A DNA stretch of 64,000 bases from Nocardia sp. BMG51109 (GCF_000526215.1 NZ_JAFQ01000004.1:2604001-2668000), one strand, 5' to 3'; shown: positions 1-8,572, counted from the first letter of the stretch. Notes: generated from the sequence alone by a model not told the origin. Numbers and translations: made by a program.

Positions 1-75
1 AATTTCCGCTGGCCGCCGGATATCGCCGAACGAATCATCCTGCCGCTCGCGCACTTCACCAGTGCCACAACGTAA
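1..75 (+). CDS. 3' end of an unidentified protein (partial)
   Basis: Reading frame 1 is open from the window edge and ends in TAA at 73-75. It gives 24 residues rich in hydrophobic and basic side chains (start NFRWPPDIAERI). Third codon positions are mostly G or C, as in a real gene. Too little is present to name a family. It is convergent with the P450 gene that ends at 112. Confidence 0.45.
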   Translation, partial: NFRWPPDIAERIILPLAHFTSATT

Positions 76-111
76 CTCGCATCCGACAGCCTGCCGGAGC
101 CGGTCGCCGGG

Positions 112-1353
112 CTACGGGCGGCTCCGTCCCTCGCCCACCGGAGTGGTCTCGCGGGAGGGGATACGGGCGGGCATGCTGTCCCATCCGCGCACGGTCGAGG
201 ACGACGAGAAGACGGCCGCGTCGAGGTCGATCTCCCAGTCGGGGAAGCGGTTCAGGATTTCGTCGAGGGCGATGCGGCCTTCCATGCGGGCCAGCGCATT
301 TCCGAGGCAGTAGTGGGCCCCGATGCCGAAGGTGAGATTTTGCCGGGGCTCGCGGGTGGTGTCGAAGGTTTCGGCGTCGGGGCCGAAGCGGCGCTCGTCG
401 CGGTTGGCCGCGCCGATCAGGGTGAGGAGTGCGCTACCGCTCGGGACGGTGTGGCCGTGGAATTCGACATCGCGAGTGACGTGGCGCGCGGCCTGGAGCG
501 CGGGCGGCTCGAACCGCAGGATCTCCTCGATGGCGCCGGGAAGCAGCGATCGGTCGGCGTGCAGGGCGCGGCGCTGATCGGGATGCTCCGACAACAGCTT
601 TCCGGTCCAGCCGATGAGCCGGGTGGTGGTTTCCGCGCCGGCGACGGCCACCAGGTTCATGAACATCAGTAGCTCATCGCGGCGCAGCTTGCGGACGGTG
701 CCCGTCTCGTCCTCGAATTCGGCGTCGAGCAGTTCGGTGGTCAGGTCGTCGGCGGGGTGGCCGGCGCGCCAATCGATGAAATCGGCGAAGATCCGGCCGT
801 CGGTGAGCGTGCCCTCGGGGTTGTCGGTCATCTGGCCGCCGCGCTCGGTGCGGACGTAGCGGTCGCCGTCTTCCTGTACGCGGCGCTGATGGTCCTCCGG
901 GATGCCGAACAGCATGCCGACCACGCGCAGCGGCATCACCGCTCCCAGCTGGGTGACGAAATCGAAGCGCCCGGCGCCGACGAGCGGATCCAGGCAGCGG
1001 GCGGTGAACTCTCGGATCCTCGGCTCGAGCGCCCGGATCGTCCGTGGGGTGAACGCCCGCGAGAGCAGCTTGCGGTGGATGTCGTGGATCGGGGGATCCT
1101 CGAAAACCACCAGGCCCGAGGGGATCTCCATCCCGGACTTGATGATTTCGAGGACCGCGCCGCGCGCCGAACTGAAGCTCCGGTGATCGAGGAGGACGCG
1201 GTTGACGTCCTCGAAGCGGCTCAGGGCGTAGAAGTCGTGCACCGGGTTGTAGTACAGCGGTGCCTGCTCGCGTAACCGCTCGAACATCGGGTAGGGGTCG
1301 GCATTCAGCTCGGCATGCCAAGGGTCGTAGTACAACTCGTCGGTGACCGTCAT
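112..1353 (-). CDS. Cytochrome P450
   Basis: A 413-residue soluble bacterial cytochrome P450 that should hydroxylate a small hydrophobic substrate using electrons from a ferredoxin and reductase. No such partner lies nearby. Visible motifs are the I-helix oxygen-binding motif AGAETTTR, the K-helix ExxR in EEILRF, and the heme loop FGIGAHYCLG, whose Cys349 is the axial heme ligand. Length is normal for class I P450s. The ATG lies 6 bases after the stop of the NTF2-like gene at 1360-1884, so the two are probably co-transcribed from the operator-bearing promoter near 1926-1958. The substrate is unknown. A second P450 with the same type of NTF2-like neighbour occurs at 2797-4098. Confidence 0.95.
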   Translation of the reverse strand: MTVTDELYYDPWHAELNADPYPMFERLREQAPLYYNPVHDFYALSRFEDVNRVLLDHRSFSSARGAVLEIIKSGMEIPSGLVVFEDPPIHDIHRKLLSRAFTPRTIRALEPRIREFTARCLDPLVGAGRFDFVTQLGAVMPLRVVGMLFGIPEDHQRRVQEDGDRYVRTERGGQMTDNPEGTLTDGRIFADFIDWRAGHPADDLTTELLDAEFEDETGTVRKLRRDELLMFMNLVAVAGAETTTRLIGWTGKLLSEHPDQRRALHADRSLLPGAIEEILRFEPPALQAARHVTRDVEFHGHTVPSGSALLTLIGAANRDERRFGPDAETFDTTREPRQNLTFGIGAHYCLGNALARMEGRIALDEILNRFPDWEIDLDAAVFSSSSTVRGWDSMPARIPSRETTPVGEGRSRP

Positions 1354-1359
1354 GGCGTC

Positions 1360-1884
1360 TCAGAACGACAGGCCGTGCTTTTCGAAGTGGCGGGCCAGGG
1401 CCTGCATGTAGTCGTCGCCGTGGAAGGGGCCGCGGGCGCCGATGGCCGCCTCCAGGAACGGGCCGTACTCGTCGTCGTTCACATAGGTCGACCAGTGCAC
1501 GATCTGGGCGTCCTCGTTGGTCTCGACGAAGCTGATCGAATAGAAACCCATCGTCTTGCCGGTGTGCACGTTGGTGCCCTCCCAGCGGTAGCGCTGGACG
1601 AAACCGTTCTCGGCCGGCCAGACCTTGAATTCCACCGGCTTCCAATCCGGGAAGACGATCCCGTAGGCCTTCGCCTCGATGGTCGCGGCCGTATCCCAGT
1701 GCGTGGCCACATCTTTGAGGACCAGCTCCTGCCCGGCGACGAAGTACGGCGAGGTGTAGACCGCGTCGTCGGTGAACTCCCACTCGTCGTAGGTCTCGCC
1801 CTGCTGGACCTTCTGCAGGACGTATTTGTCTCGGTAGCTCTCGGCCATCCGGCGGTGCTTGGCGATGCGGTCTTCCAGCTTCAT
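1360..1884 (-). CDS. SnoaL/NTF2-like protein
   Basis: A 174-residue protein with the alpha+beta pattern of the SnoaL/NTF2-like superfamily: an N-terminal helix (MKLEDRIAKHRRMAESYRDK), then alternating strands rich in Tyr and Trp. Members act as small isomerases, cyclases or accessory proteins for oxygenases. The activity here is unknown. I chose the ATG at 1884 because GAGGAC sits just upstream. A GTG 33 bases further upstream is also in frame. It is the first gene of a two-gene operon with the P450 downstream, 6 bases apart. A related small protein, also paired with a P450, is encoded at 4095-4559. Confidence 0.8.
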   Translation of the reverse strand: MKLEDRIAKHRRMAESYRDKYVLQKVQQGETYDEWEFTDDAVYTSPYFVAGQELVLKDVATHWDTAATIEAKAYGIVFPDWKPVEFKVWPAENGFVQRYRWEGTNVHTGKTMGFYSISFVETNEDAQIVHWSTYVNDDEYGPFLEAAIGARGPFHGDDYMQALARHFEKHGLSF

Positions 1885-1925
1885 TGCGGGTGTCCTCACT
1901 CGAGATCGTCCCTCCACCGGTAACT

Positions 1926-1958
1926 ATACAAGTTCGTATGTGAGATACAAGAGTGTAT
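1926..1958. promoter_or_regulatory. Tandem ATAC-N6-GTAT operator in the divergent TetR/P450 promoter
   Basis: Two 14-bp inverted repeats, ATAC-N6-GTAT, lie at 1926-1939 and 1945-1958, separated by GTGAG. They sit between the divergent starts of the NTF2-P450 operon (1884) and the TetR gene (2022). The same arrangement, with the same 5-base spacing, occurs at 6082-6114 upstream of the second operon. TetR repressors commonly bind such palindromes near their own gene, so this is the likely autoregulatory operator. Confidence 0.75.
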
Positions 1959-2021
1959 ATTTGATGGGGAGGTGTAGAAGAGGCGGGTGTAGAACTGTCG
2001 CGGAAACGGCGACCTGCGAAA

Positions 2022-2681
2022 ATGACTGTCATGGCGGAACGATGGACGCGGCAGCGGCGATTGGAGCACACCCGTGCGGTGCTGCTCGACGCCGCCGAGG
2101 AGGTCTTTGCCAAACAGGGCTTCGGTGGGGCGGCACTCGACGACATCGCCGAGGTCGCCGGGTACACCCGCGGGGCGATCTACTCGCATTTCGGGGGTAA
2201 GGAGGAACTGTTCCTGGCGGTCCTGGAGCGTCATCGGCAGCGGCTCCTGGAAAGCTTCGACGTCGTCATCGCCTCGTTCGCCGGGGTGGAGGAACTCGAT
2301 GTCGGCAAGTTCGCCGATCGATGGCGTGATTTGACGATCGCGGGCCCCGACAGCGCCGCCCTGGGGTACGAGTTCGCGCTGTATCTGCTGCGCAATCCCG
2401 AGGCGCGGGCCAAGCTTGCCGATCAGCGTGAGCAGACGATCGATTCGCTCGCCGACTACATCACCACGCACGTGGAGCGGCTGGGTGGCAGGCTGCTGAT
2501 GCCCGCACGCGATCTGGCGCGGCTGTTGCTCGCGGCTAACGAGGGCGTCACGATCAGCGGGCATATCGACGATGAGGACCTGTACGAGCCGTATCTGCGG
2601 ATGGTGATGGCGAATGTGGCCCCGGCGGCGTCCGGTGAGGCGGCGCGGAAGAAGACCTCCCGGGCTCCGCGGGCGCGGTAA
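2022..2681 (+). CDS. TetR family transcriptional regulator
   Basis: A 219-residue TetR regulator. The N-terminal helix-turn-helix spans about residues 15-65, with the characteristic GFGGAALDDIAEVAGYTRG and IYSHFGGKEELF segments. The rest is the helical ligand-binding domain, which is variable in this family. The ATG at 2022 gives MTVMAERW; an ATG at 2031 is also possible. It is transcribed divergently from the NTF2-P450 operon, and the intergenic operator at 1926-1958 is repeated upstream of the Rieske-P450 operon. By family behaviour it is probably a repressor released by a substrate or intermediate of the oxygenases. That link is inference from position and shared operators. Confidence 0.93.
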   Translation: MTVMAERWTRQRRLEHTRAVLLDAAEEVFAKQGFGGAALDDIAEVAGYTRGAIYSHFGGKEELFLAVLERHRQRLLESFDVVIASFAGVEELDVGKFADRWRDLTIAGPDSAALGYEFALYLLRNPEARAKLADQREQTIDSLADYITTHVERLGGRLLMPARDLARLLLAANEGVTISGHIDDEDLYEPYLRMVMANVAPAASGEAARKKTSRAPRAR

Positions 2682-2736
2682 CCGGCCGGTGCTCGAGCCC
2701 GGTGGCGCCGCGGACCGCGCCGACCGGTACCGGCGG

Positions 2737-2808
2737 GCGTATTCCCGAGACCGGGCGTATTCCCGAGACCGAGCGCATTCCCGAGACCGAGCGTATTCAC
2801 GAGACACT
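2737..2808. repeat. Four tandem copies of an 18-bp repeat
   Basis: Four direct copies of an 18-mer (GCGTATTCCCGAGACCGR) occupy 2737-2754, 2755-2772, 2773-2790 and 2791-2808. The first two differ at one position; the last is the most divergent. They lie in the convergent gap after the TetR gene, and the fourth copy covers the last codons and stop of the P450 at 2797. No inverted symmetry is visible, so this is not an obvious terminator. Confidence 0.9.
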
Positions 2809-4098
2809 GTCCGCCGGTTGATATCTCAGGTGCAGCCTGGTCAGCCCGCGCAGGATGAACGTGGGCAGATAGCGGTAGCGGCGGGCGCCGGCGGGACCGT
2901 GGAAATCTTCGTCGATCCAGAAATCGGCCGTGCGGTCGAACAGCCGCTCCAGGCTCACTCTCGCCTCGGTGCGCGCCAGCGGTGCGCCCGGACAGGTGTG
3001 CGGGCCGCGGCCGAAGGCGACGTGGCTGCGGGCGTTGGCGCGGTCGACGTCGAAGACGTCCGGGTCGGCGAATCGGCGCGGGTCGCGGTTGATCGCGGCG
3101 TTGACGAGCATGACGGTGGTGCCCGCCGCGATGTCGACGCCCCCGATCTCGACCGGAACCTTGCTGAGCCGGAAGTCGCCGCGCACCGGACTCTCGTAGC
3201 GCAGCGTTTCCTCGATGAAGTTCGGGATCAGCGATCGGTCCGCGCGCAGGCGGGTCTGTAGGTCTCGGTCTTCGGCGAGCATCATCACCGCCGCGCTCAG
3301 CAACCGCACCGTGGTCTCCTGCCCGGCGGCGAACAGATTGGCCGCCACCCGGACGGCATCGATGACCTCCGGTGTGGACCCGTCGGGGAATGTGGCCGCG
3401 GCGACCCCGGACAACACGTCGCCGCGCGGATGAGCGCGGCGGTCCTCGATGTAGGCGGCGAACTTCTGATACAGGTATTTCAGCGGCGAATGATGCAGGG
3501 AGCCACCGTCGCTGCTGCCGATGGTGCCCGTCTCGGTCAGTAGCGCGCGGCCGAACTCGGCGTGGTCCTCCTCGGGAACCCCGAGCAGGTCGGCGATCAC
3601 CAGCATCGCGAACGGTGAGGCGAAATCGGCGATGAATTCGCAGGTCTCCCCGGACAAGGCCGTGTCGTACCGGCGATCGGCCAGCCGCCACATGAAGTCC
3701 TCGTTCTCCTTGAGGCGCTTCGGGGTGATCATCCGCGACAACAGGGCACGGTGCGCCGTGTGCACCGGCGGGTCGAAGGTGGGCAGCTGATCGTTGAAGG
3801 GCAACTCGTCGCGGTGCGCGGCGATCGTGGCCGAGACATCGTCGCCCTCCAGCGGAACCGGGAATCCCGGAAACGGTCCGGTGACCGAGAGGCAGGAGGA
3901 GAAACTGCCGGTGTCGTTGTAGATCTCCAGCGCCTCGGGGTGACCGGTCACCATCACGACGCCGTGGTGAATTTCGCGGCGCACCGGGCACTGGTCGCGC
4001 AGCGCCGCCAGGTAGTCGTACGGGTCGCCCAGCAGATCGTTGTCGAGGAAGAAATCCACCGCATCGACGTCGGTGGGGGCGGGGCCGGTGTCGGTCAT
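2797..4098 (-). CDS. Cytochrome P450
   Basis: A 433-residue cytochrome P450. Visible motifs are the I-helix AGQETTVRL, the K-helix ExxR in EETLRYESP, and the heme loop FGRGPHTCPG with axial Cys369. The ATG at 4098 overlaps the stop of the NTF2-like gene by four bases (ATGA), indicating translational coupling. The longer open frame upstream lies inside that gene and is not used. It is the last gene of the Rieske-NTF2-P450 operon. The 3' end falls in an 18-bp tandem repeat. No dedicated ferredoxin or reductase is nearby, so electrons must come from partners encoded elsewhere. The substrate is unknown. Confidence 0.95.
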   Translation of the reverse strand: MTDTGPAPTDVDAVDFFLDNDLLGDPYDYLAALRDQCPVRREIHHGVVMVTGHPEALEIYNDTGSFSSCLSVTGPFPGFPVPLEGDDVSATIAAHRDELPFNDQLPTFDPPVHTAHRALLSRMITPKRLKENEDFMWRLADRRYDTALSGETCEFIADFASPFAMLVIADLLGVPEEDHAEFGRALLTETGTIGSSDGGSLHHSPLKYLYQKFAAYIEDRRAHPRGDVLSGVAAATFPDGSTPEVIDAVRVAANLFAAGQETTVRLLSAAVMMLAEDRDLQTRLRADRSLIPNFIEETLRYESPVRGDFRLSKVPVEIGGVDIAAGTTVMLVNAAINRDPRRFADPDVFDVDRANARSHVAFGRGPHTCPGAPLARTEARVSLERLFDRTADFWIDEDFHGPAGARRYRYLPTFILRGLTRLHLRYQPADSVS

Positions 4099-4559
4099 TG
4101 CGCGATGTCCGCTCCGTCGTAGGCGGCCAGCATTTCGGGCTTGGGCAGTTCCATCTGCAGGTAGACGTCGATGTGCGTGATCTTGCCCGCGGCGTCGAAC
4201 TCGTAGACGCTCATCGAGTTCACCACGCTGGTGAAATCGCCTATGGCGCTGCGTTCTTCGAGTTCGAGGAACACCACGTCGCCGTGTTCGGTGATCCGCT
4301 TGAACGTGCAGTCCCACTGCGCCGAGGGAGCCCAGCCGGTCAGGAATGCGGTGTACTCCGCCCAGGTCATCACCTCCTTGAAATTGCCGACCCGCACGAA
4401 GTTTCCGGTGTCGACCAGTTCGGCGAGCGGTGCCCAGCCGTCCGCGCCGAAGCCGGGTTGTTTCGCGGCGGTGACCAATTGCTCGACCACCTGGGCGTAG
4501 CGCAGCACGGTGTGCGCGCGCCCGGAATGGTCGCCGATAACAGCGCCGATGTCGCTCAT
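4095..4559 (-). CDS. SnoaL/NTF2-like protein
   Basis: A 154-residue protein with an NTF2/SnoaL-like pattern: two N-terminal helices, a conserved Trp-rich central part (MTWAEYTAFLTGWAPS) and a C-terminal sheet ending YEFDAAGKITHIDVYLQ, typical of SnoaL-like domains. The ATG at 4559 is preceded by GAGGAG. It follows the Rieske gene by 19 bases and overlaps the P450 gene by 4 bases, so it is the middle gene of a tight three-gene operon. Its role could be isomerisation, cyclisation or handling of the oxygenated product. The sequence does not decide this. Confidence 0.82.
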   Translation of the reverse strand: MSDIGAVIGDHSGRAHTVLRYAQVVEQLVTAAKQPGFGADGWAPLAELVDTGNFVRVGNFKEVMTWAEYTAFLTGWAPSAQWDCTFKRITEHGDVVFLELEERSAIGDFTSVVNSMSVYEFDAAGKITHIDVYLQMELPKPEMLAAYDGADIAQ

Positions 4560-4578
4560 AGCCTGTCTCCTCGAAAGT

Positions 4579-5940
4579 TCAGCTCGCGCCGGCCAGATAC
4601 CGGTCGACCACCGAGTGGTAGTGGGCGATCACGACCTCCTCCTTGACCAGCGACATGAATTCGAGCCGGTCGTTGCGCAGCCCGATCTGCTGGCGCGGCA
4701 TCTGCTCGTAATCCTGTTGCAGGGCAAGGAAATACTTGTAGCTACCGGGCTCTTCGACCTCGATGTGCTCGGCCTTGAAGGCGTCCTTGTATTCGTCGGG
4801 CAGCCACATGAAGCTCATGATGTGCCAGTAGCAGCGGTTGGGGTCGCCGTCGGAATGCGGTTCGGCCATGATCACCGTGGCCTCTCCCGCACGTATGGTC
4901 ATGAAGAAGTTGGGAAACAGCATCCAGCCGTGGTTGTCGCTCATCTGGGCATCGGTCAGGCAGCTGACGTCCAGGCCCATTCCGGTGAGCGTCTCGCGGG
5001 TGGCGCGCTGTAGCAGCGTGCGGGCGGTGACGCCCTCGGGAAAGCTCAATTCCGCGTCGCCGTCCCGGTATTCGTCGACGAGCTCCTGGAAGCGCGGCAG
5101 CACCGCCTGCACCGAGGGGAAGGTCTCGGGCAGCTCGAGGATGCCCTCGACCTGTTCCTGGGGGCCGTACTTGTCGGCGTTGGCGACCTCGAACGGTGCC
5201 ATCGACACGCTGTGCCTGTCGAAGAATTTGTAGCGGCTCTTCGCCGGGTCGATCATGATCACCCGGAGCAACTGCGGATGGATGCCGGAGATGTGATAGC
5301 CCTCCTCGAAGGCGTCCATGACGACTTTCCAGTTGCAGTCCAAGGCTTCCCGCACATCGAGCACGGTGACCATCTCGTCGAGGTGATAGGGCTCGAGTAG
5401 CTCGGCCACCTCGCCGCCCAGGTACTCGGCCAGGGGCGCGGCGTGGGGATCGGGGTTGAGGAAGATGAATCCGGCGAAGGTGTCCACCGAGACCGGCAGC
5501 AGCGACAGGCCCTGCTTGTCCAGCGCGGACAGCACGTTCTCCTGCTCGCGCAGCACGCCGCGCAGCCGGCCCTCCAGGTCGTAGGACCACAGGTGATACT
5601 GGCACAGCAAGCCGCGCTTGGCATTCCCGCTGCCCTGGCACAGCCGGTTGCCGCGATGCCGGCAGGCGTTGACGAAGCCGCGGATCACACCGTCCTTGCC
5701 GCGCACGACGAGGAAGGACTGATCGCGGATCCGGTACTCCTTCCAATCGCCGGCCTCGGGGAGTTCGCTCACCCGGCCGGCCACGCGCCAGACCCGCATC
5801 CAGATCTGCTCGCCTTCCCGCTCGGCGTATGCGCGGCTGGTGTAGCGGTCGGTCGGGATGTTCATCCGGAACTGATCGAAATCGATGTCGGCGAGCCTCG
5901 TGCCCGCGTCGACCCACTCGCCCGGTTTCGTCGACGGCAT
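4579..5940 (-). CDS. Rieske non-heme iron oxygenase, alpha subunit
   Basis: A 453-residue oxygenase of the ring-hydroxylating type. The N-terminal Rieske [2Fe-2S] domain shows both ligand pairs, C93-x-H95 and C113-x2-H116. The catalytic domain carries the mononuclear iron motif in EEGYHISGIHPQL and a later acidic ligand region. It would insert oxygen into an aromatic, alicyclic or N-methyl substrate, but needs a reductase, which is not encoded nearby. No beta subunit is present, so it is probably an alpha-only enzyme. The ATG at 5940 follows GAGGAGG. It is the first gene of the Rieske-NTF2-P450 operon, whose promoter carries the operator at 6082-6114. Confidence 0.93.
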   Translation of the reverse strand: MPSTKPGEWVDAGTRLADIDFDQFRMNIPTDRYTSRAYAEREGEQIWMRVWRVAGRVSELPEAGDWKEYRIRDQSFLVVRGKDGVIRGFVNACRHRGNRLCQGSGNAKRGLLCQYHLWSYDLEGRLRGVLREQENVLSALDKQGLSLLPVSVDTFAGFIFLNPDPHAAPLAEYLGGEVAELLEPYHLDEMVTVLDVREALDCNWKVVMDAFEEGYHISGIHPQLLRVIMIDPAKSRYKFFDRHSVSMAPFEVANADKYGPQEQVEGILELPETFPSVQAVLPRFQELVDEYRDGDAELSFPEGVTARTLLQRATRETLTGMGLDVSCLTDAQMSDNHGWMLFPNFFMTIRAGEATVIMAEPHSDGDPNRCYWHIMSFMWLPDEYKDAFKAEHIEVEEPGSYKYFLALQQDYEQMPRQQIGLRNDRLEFMSLVKEEVVIAHYHSVVDRYLAGAS

Positions 5941-6081
5941 GTCTGTCCTCCTCGGCGCTCGTCGGCCCGACCCGGGGCGAAGCCGCCCTCGGCCCGACAA
6001 CCCATCTCGGCTCGTGATCACCCGCAGCGGAGCGACGCTCCGACGCCATCCCGCAGGGCGCGAGTGACCGCGAACACAACT

Positions 6082-6114
6082 ATACGGATCCGTATCTGAG
6101 ATACAAGGGCGTAT
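6082..6114. promoter_or_regulatory. Tandem ATAC-N6-GTAT operator upstream of the Rieske operon
   Basis: Two 14-bp boxes, ATAC-N6-GTAT, at 6082-6095 and 6101-6114, are separated by CTGAG. The first is a perfect palindrome because its centre is GGATCC. The flanking sequence also matches the 1926-1958 site (AACTATAC before, GAGATACAAG inside). This is the promoter part of the otherwise gene-free interval 5941-6262. The TetR protein encoded at 2022-2681 is the obvious candidate to bind here. Confidence 0.75.
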
Positions 6115-6203
6115 GTAAAGTGGGTGTGCGGGTCCCGCCGCAGCTCTCGCGCCTGCGCGGTGCCGGGCGATACGGCGAGGCGAACCCCCGCAGACAGGCG
6201 AAA

Positions 6204-6240
6204 CGCCGCGCCCGGACGGACGATCCGTCGGGACGCGGCG
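6204..6240 (-). terminator. Hairpin after the permease gene
   Basis: Arms of 17 bases (6204-6220 and 6224-6240) pair with two mismatches around a 3-base loop. It lies 22 bases after the stop of the minus-strand permease gene and upstream of the Rieske operon promoter. No clear U-run follows, as is common in high-GC actinobacteria. Confidence 0.55.
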
Positions 6241-6262
6241 CGCGTTCGGGAGTGCTGGTTCG

Positions 6263-7906
6263 CTACCGCTCCGGCAGCACGTGGCTCCCGGACTTGTCCG
6301 TGGACAGTGCCAGCGAGCTGATGTACTGGATCTCGCCCTCGGGCCCCGGGACGGCCGAGGCGATCATGTCGGGGCGTTCGAATTCGATTCCGGTGACGGC
6401 GCAGGGGAGGGTTTCGCCCGACGGGTTGCCGTATTCGTCGAACATCGGGAGGTCGATGCCGTCGTCGGTGCGCCGCAGATAGTACTTGCCCTTGGTGGCC
6501 ACGGCCATCAGCGGGGTGAGGACGAACGAGATCACCACCGCCAGGATCGGCGAGTACGGCTTCAGGGTCTCGCCGAGCAGGCCGAAGAACGCCATGATCG
6601 ACAGCACCGCCGACGCCCCGAAGCCGACCAGGCCGACCGGGTTGACGTTGTACAGCATGCCGCGGCGGAATTCCGGCTGCTTCGGCGAGATCTTCAGCAG
6701 GTACTTGTTGATCGCGATATCCGTTGCGATGGTGACGATCCAGGCGATGCCGCAGTTGGCGTAGAAGCCGAGGATGTCGTTCAGGAAGTCGAACATGTTG
6801 GCTTCCATCAGAACCAGCGCGATCACCAGGTTCAGGCCGAGGAACACCAGCCGGCCCGGATAGGTCTTGGTGACGCGGGTGAACGAGTTCGTCCACGCCA
6901 GCGAGCCCGAATACGCGTTGGTCACATTGATTTTGATCTGGCTGATCACCACCAGGACCACCGCCAGCGTCATCGCCAGCCAGCCCGGCATCATATCGCG
7001 GTAGATCTCCAGGAACTGGTGCACCGGCTGGTTCGCGATGTCCTGCGCGCCCGGGATATTCGCGATCAGATAGACCGCCAGGAACAGACCGAGCACCTGC
7101 TTGATCGCACCGAAGATCACCCAGCCGGGCCCGGCCAGCAGCATCCAGCTCCACCATTTACGGGAGTTCTCCGGCGTTTTCGGCGGCATGAAGCGCAGGT
7201 AATCGATCTGCTCGGCGATCTGCGCGATCAGCGACAGGCAGACTCCGGCCGCCAGCAGCGCGCCGGTGATGCTCACGCCGGCGCCGTCCTTACCGCCGTA
7301 GGCGAAGAACGTGCCGACCGAATCCGGGTGGCGCACAAGCAGGAACAGGAATGGCGCCACCATCAGCAGCAGCCACAGCGGCGTCGTCCAGACCTGTAGC
7401 TTGGCCAGTGTGTTCATGCCGTAGATGACCAGCGGGAAGATGATCAGCGTCGACACCAGATAGCCGATCCACAGCGGAATGTGCAGGCCCAATTCCAGGC
7501 CCTGCGCCATGATCGAGCCCTCGGTGGCGAAGAAGATGAAGGTGAACGACGCGAACACCAGATTGGTGACGACCGAGCCGTAATATCCGAAGCCGCTGCC
7601 GCGGGTGATCAGGTCCAGATCGATGTTGTAGCGGGCGGCATAATAGGCCAGCGGGAATCCGGTGATCATGATGATCACGGCGAAGATACCGATTCCCAGC
7701 AGCGCGTTGCCGGTGCCGTTGGCGATGCCGATATTGGCGCCGATGGAGAAATCCGCCAGGTAGGCGATGCCGCCGAGAGCCGAGACGCCGACCACCGCCG
7801 GGCTCCACTTGCGGTAGCTGCGCGGCGCGAAGCGCAGCGTGTAATCCTCCAGCGTTTCCTTCGTCGCCGCGACCGAATTCGCCCGGCGGGTGTCTACGTC
7901 GACCAC
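6263..7906 (-). CDS. NCS1-type purine/cytosine permease-like transporter
   Basis: A 547-residue integral membrane protein with about twelve hydrophobic segments between residues 35 and 470, followed by a hydrophilic C-terminal tail of about 75 residues. The layout and the segments SALGGIAYLADFSIGANIG and QIKINVTNAYSGSLAW resemble the nucleobase:cation symporter-1 (cytosine/purine, allantoin) family. It would import a nucleobase-like or related solute with a cation. The first residues precede a typical cytoplasmic N-terminus, and the start is ATG. It lies upstream of the oxygenase regulon on the same strand but is separated by a hairpin and by the operator-bearing promoter. It is probably an independent unit. 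Confidence 0.8.
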   Translation of the reverse strand: MVDVDTRRANSVAATKETLEDYTLRFAPRSYRKWSPAVVGVSALGGIAYLADFSIGANIGIANGTGNALLGIGIFAVIIMITGFPLAYYAARYNIDLDLITRGSGFGYYGSVVTNLVFASFTFIFFATEGSIMAQGLELGLHIPLWIGYLVSTLIIFPLVIYGMNTLAKLQVWTTPLWLLLMVAPFLFLLVRHPDSVGTFFAYGGKDGAGVSITGALLAAGVCLSLIAQIAEQIDYLRFMPPKTPENSRKWWSWMLLAGPGWVIFGAIKQVLGLFLAVYLIANIPGAQDIANQPVHQFLEIYRDMMPGWLAMTLAVVLVVISQIKINVTNAYSGSLAWTNSFTRVTKTYPGRLVFLGLNLVIALVLMEANMFDFLNDILGFYANCGIAWIVTIATDIAINKYLLKISPKQPEFRRGMLYNVNPVGLVGFGASAVLSIMAFFGLLGETLKPYSPILAVVISFVLTPLMAVATKGKYYLRRTDDGIDLPMFDEYGNPSGETLPCAVTGIEFERPDMIASAVPGPEGEIQYISSLALSTDKSGSHVLPER

Positions 7907-8038
7907 AAAAACTCCTCAATCCGGCTCGATGAGAGCAGGCTCGAAGAGTGAGGGTCTCGGGTGAATGTAGAGTCCACTTTTCCGGCCAGTTACGTACTTG
8001 TTACGTCACATGATGGGATGAGAAAGGGGCGCTACCGA

Positions 8039-8572
8039 TCAGCAATCCTCGAACAGCGCCTTGGCGTAACCGGCGGACTGATATCCGAATTGGTACGCCC
8101 ACCGCGTGATCGAGAGGTGCGGGCGCGGATCCACCAGGAGAATCTCACCGCCCCAGCACTTTCCGAGGATGTATCGCGACCGCGAGATGTGCGGGGTCCA
8201 CGTCACCACGATGACCCGTTGCCAGCCCCGCTCGCGCGCCAGCGCCGCCAGCTCCCGGCCCTCGCCGCGGGTGGTGGGCGGGTCCGGAGCGAAGCATTCG
8301 ACGCGAAAGCTGTACCCGCCGTGGCAGATCCGATTCATCAGGGCGCTGTTGCCGTACGGATCGGAGAACACCACCGCCGGGGCGTACCCGTCGCGCGCCA
8401 GCCGCAGCCCCATCTCCTCGCGACCGTCGTGCGCCCCGCCGAGCACGAGGATGGCGTCCGCACGCGCCGGCTGATCCACCCGCGGCCGCACATACACCGG
8501 CCACAGCGCGATTATCAGCACGACGAGGACCACCCCCAGTGCCCCGGCTACCTTCCCCCACCGCCTCCACAC
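8039..8572 (-). CDS. YdcF family (DUF218) membrane-anchored protein
   Basis: A protein of about 177 residues with one N-terminal membrane segment (VAGALGVVLVVLIIALWPVY), then a DUF218/YdcF domain. Family signatures are ADAILVLGGAHDGRE, a Rossmann-like strand and loop, and VIVVTWTPHISRSRYILGKCW. YdcF proteins are linked to envelope functions, with SanA and ElyC as relatives; their enzymatic activity is not settled. The start is uncertain. I chose GTG at 8572, just before the membrane segment, but GTG at 8605 is also in frame. It is divergent from the DUF3291 gene at 8690. Confidence 0.8.
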   Translation of the reverse strand: MWRRWGKVAGALGVVLVVLIIALWPVYVRPRVDQPARADAILVLGGAHDGREEMGLRLARDGYAPAVVFSDPYGNSALMNRICHGGYSFRVECFAPDPPTTRGEGRELAALARERGWQRVIVVTWTPHISRSRYILGKCWGGEILLVDPRPHLSITRWAYQFGYQSAGYAKALFEDC

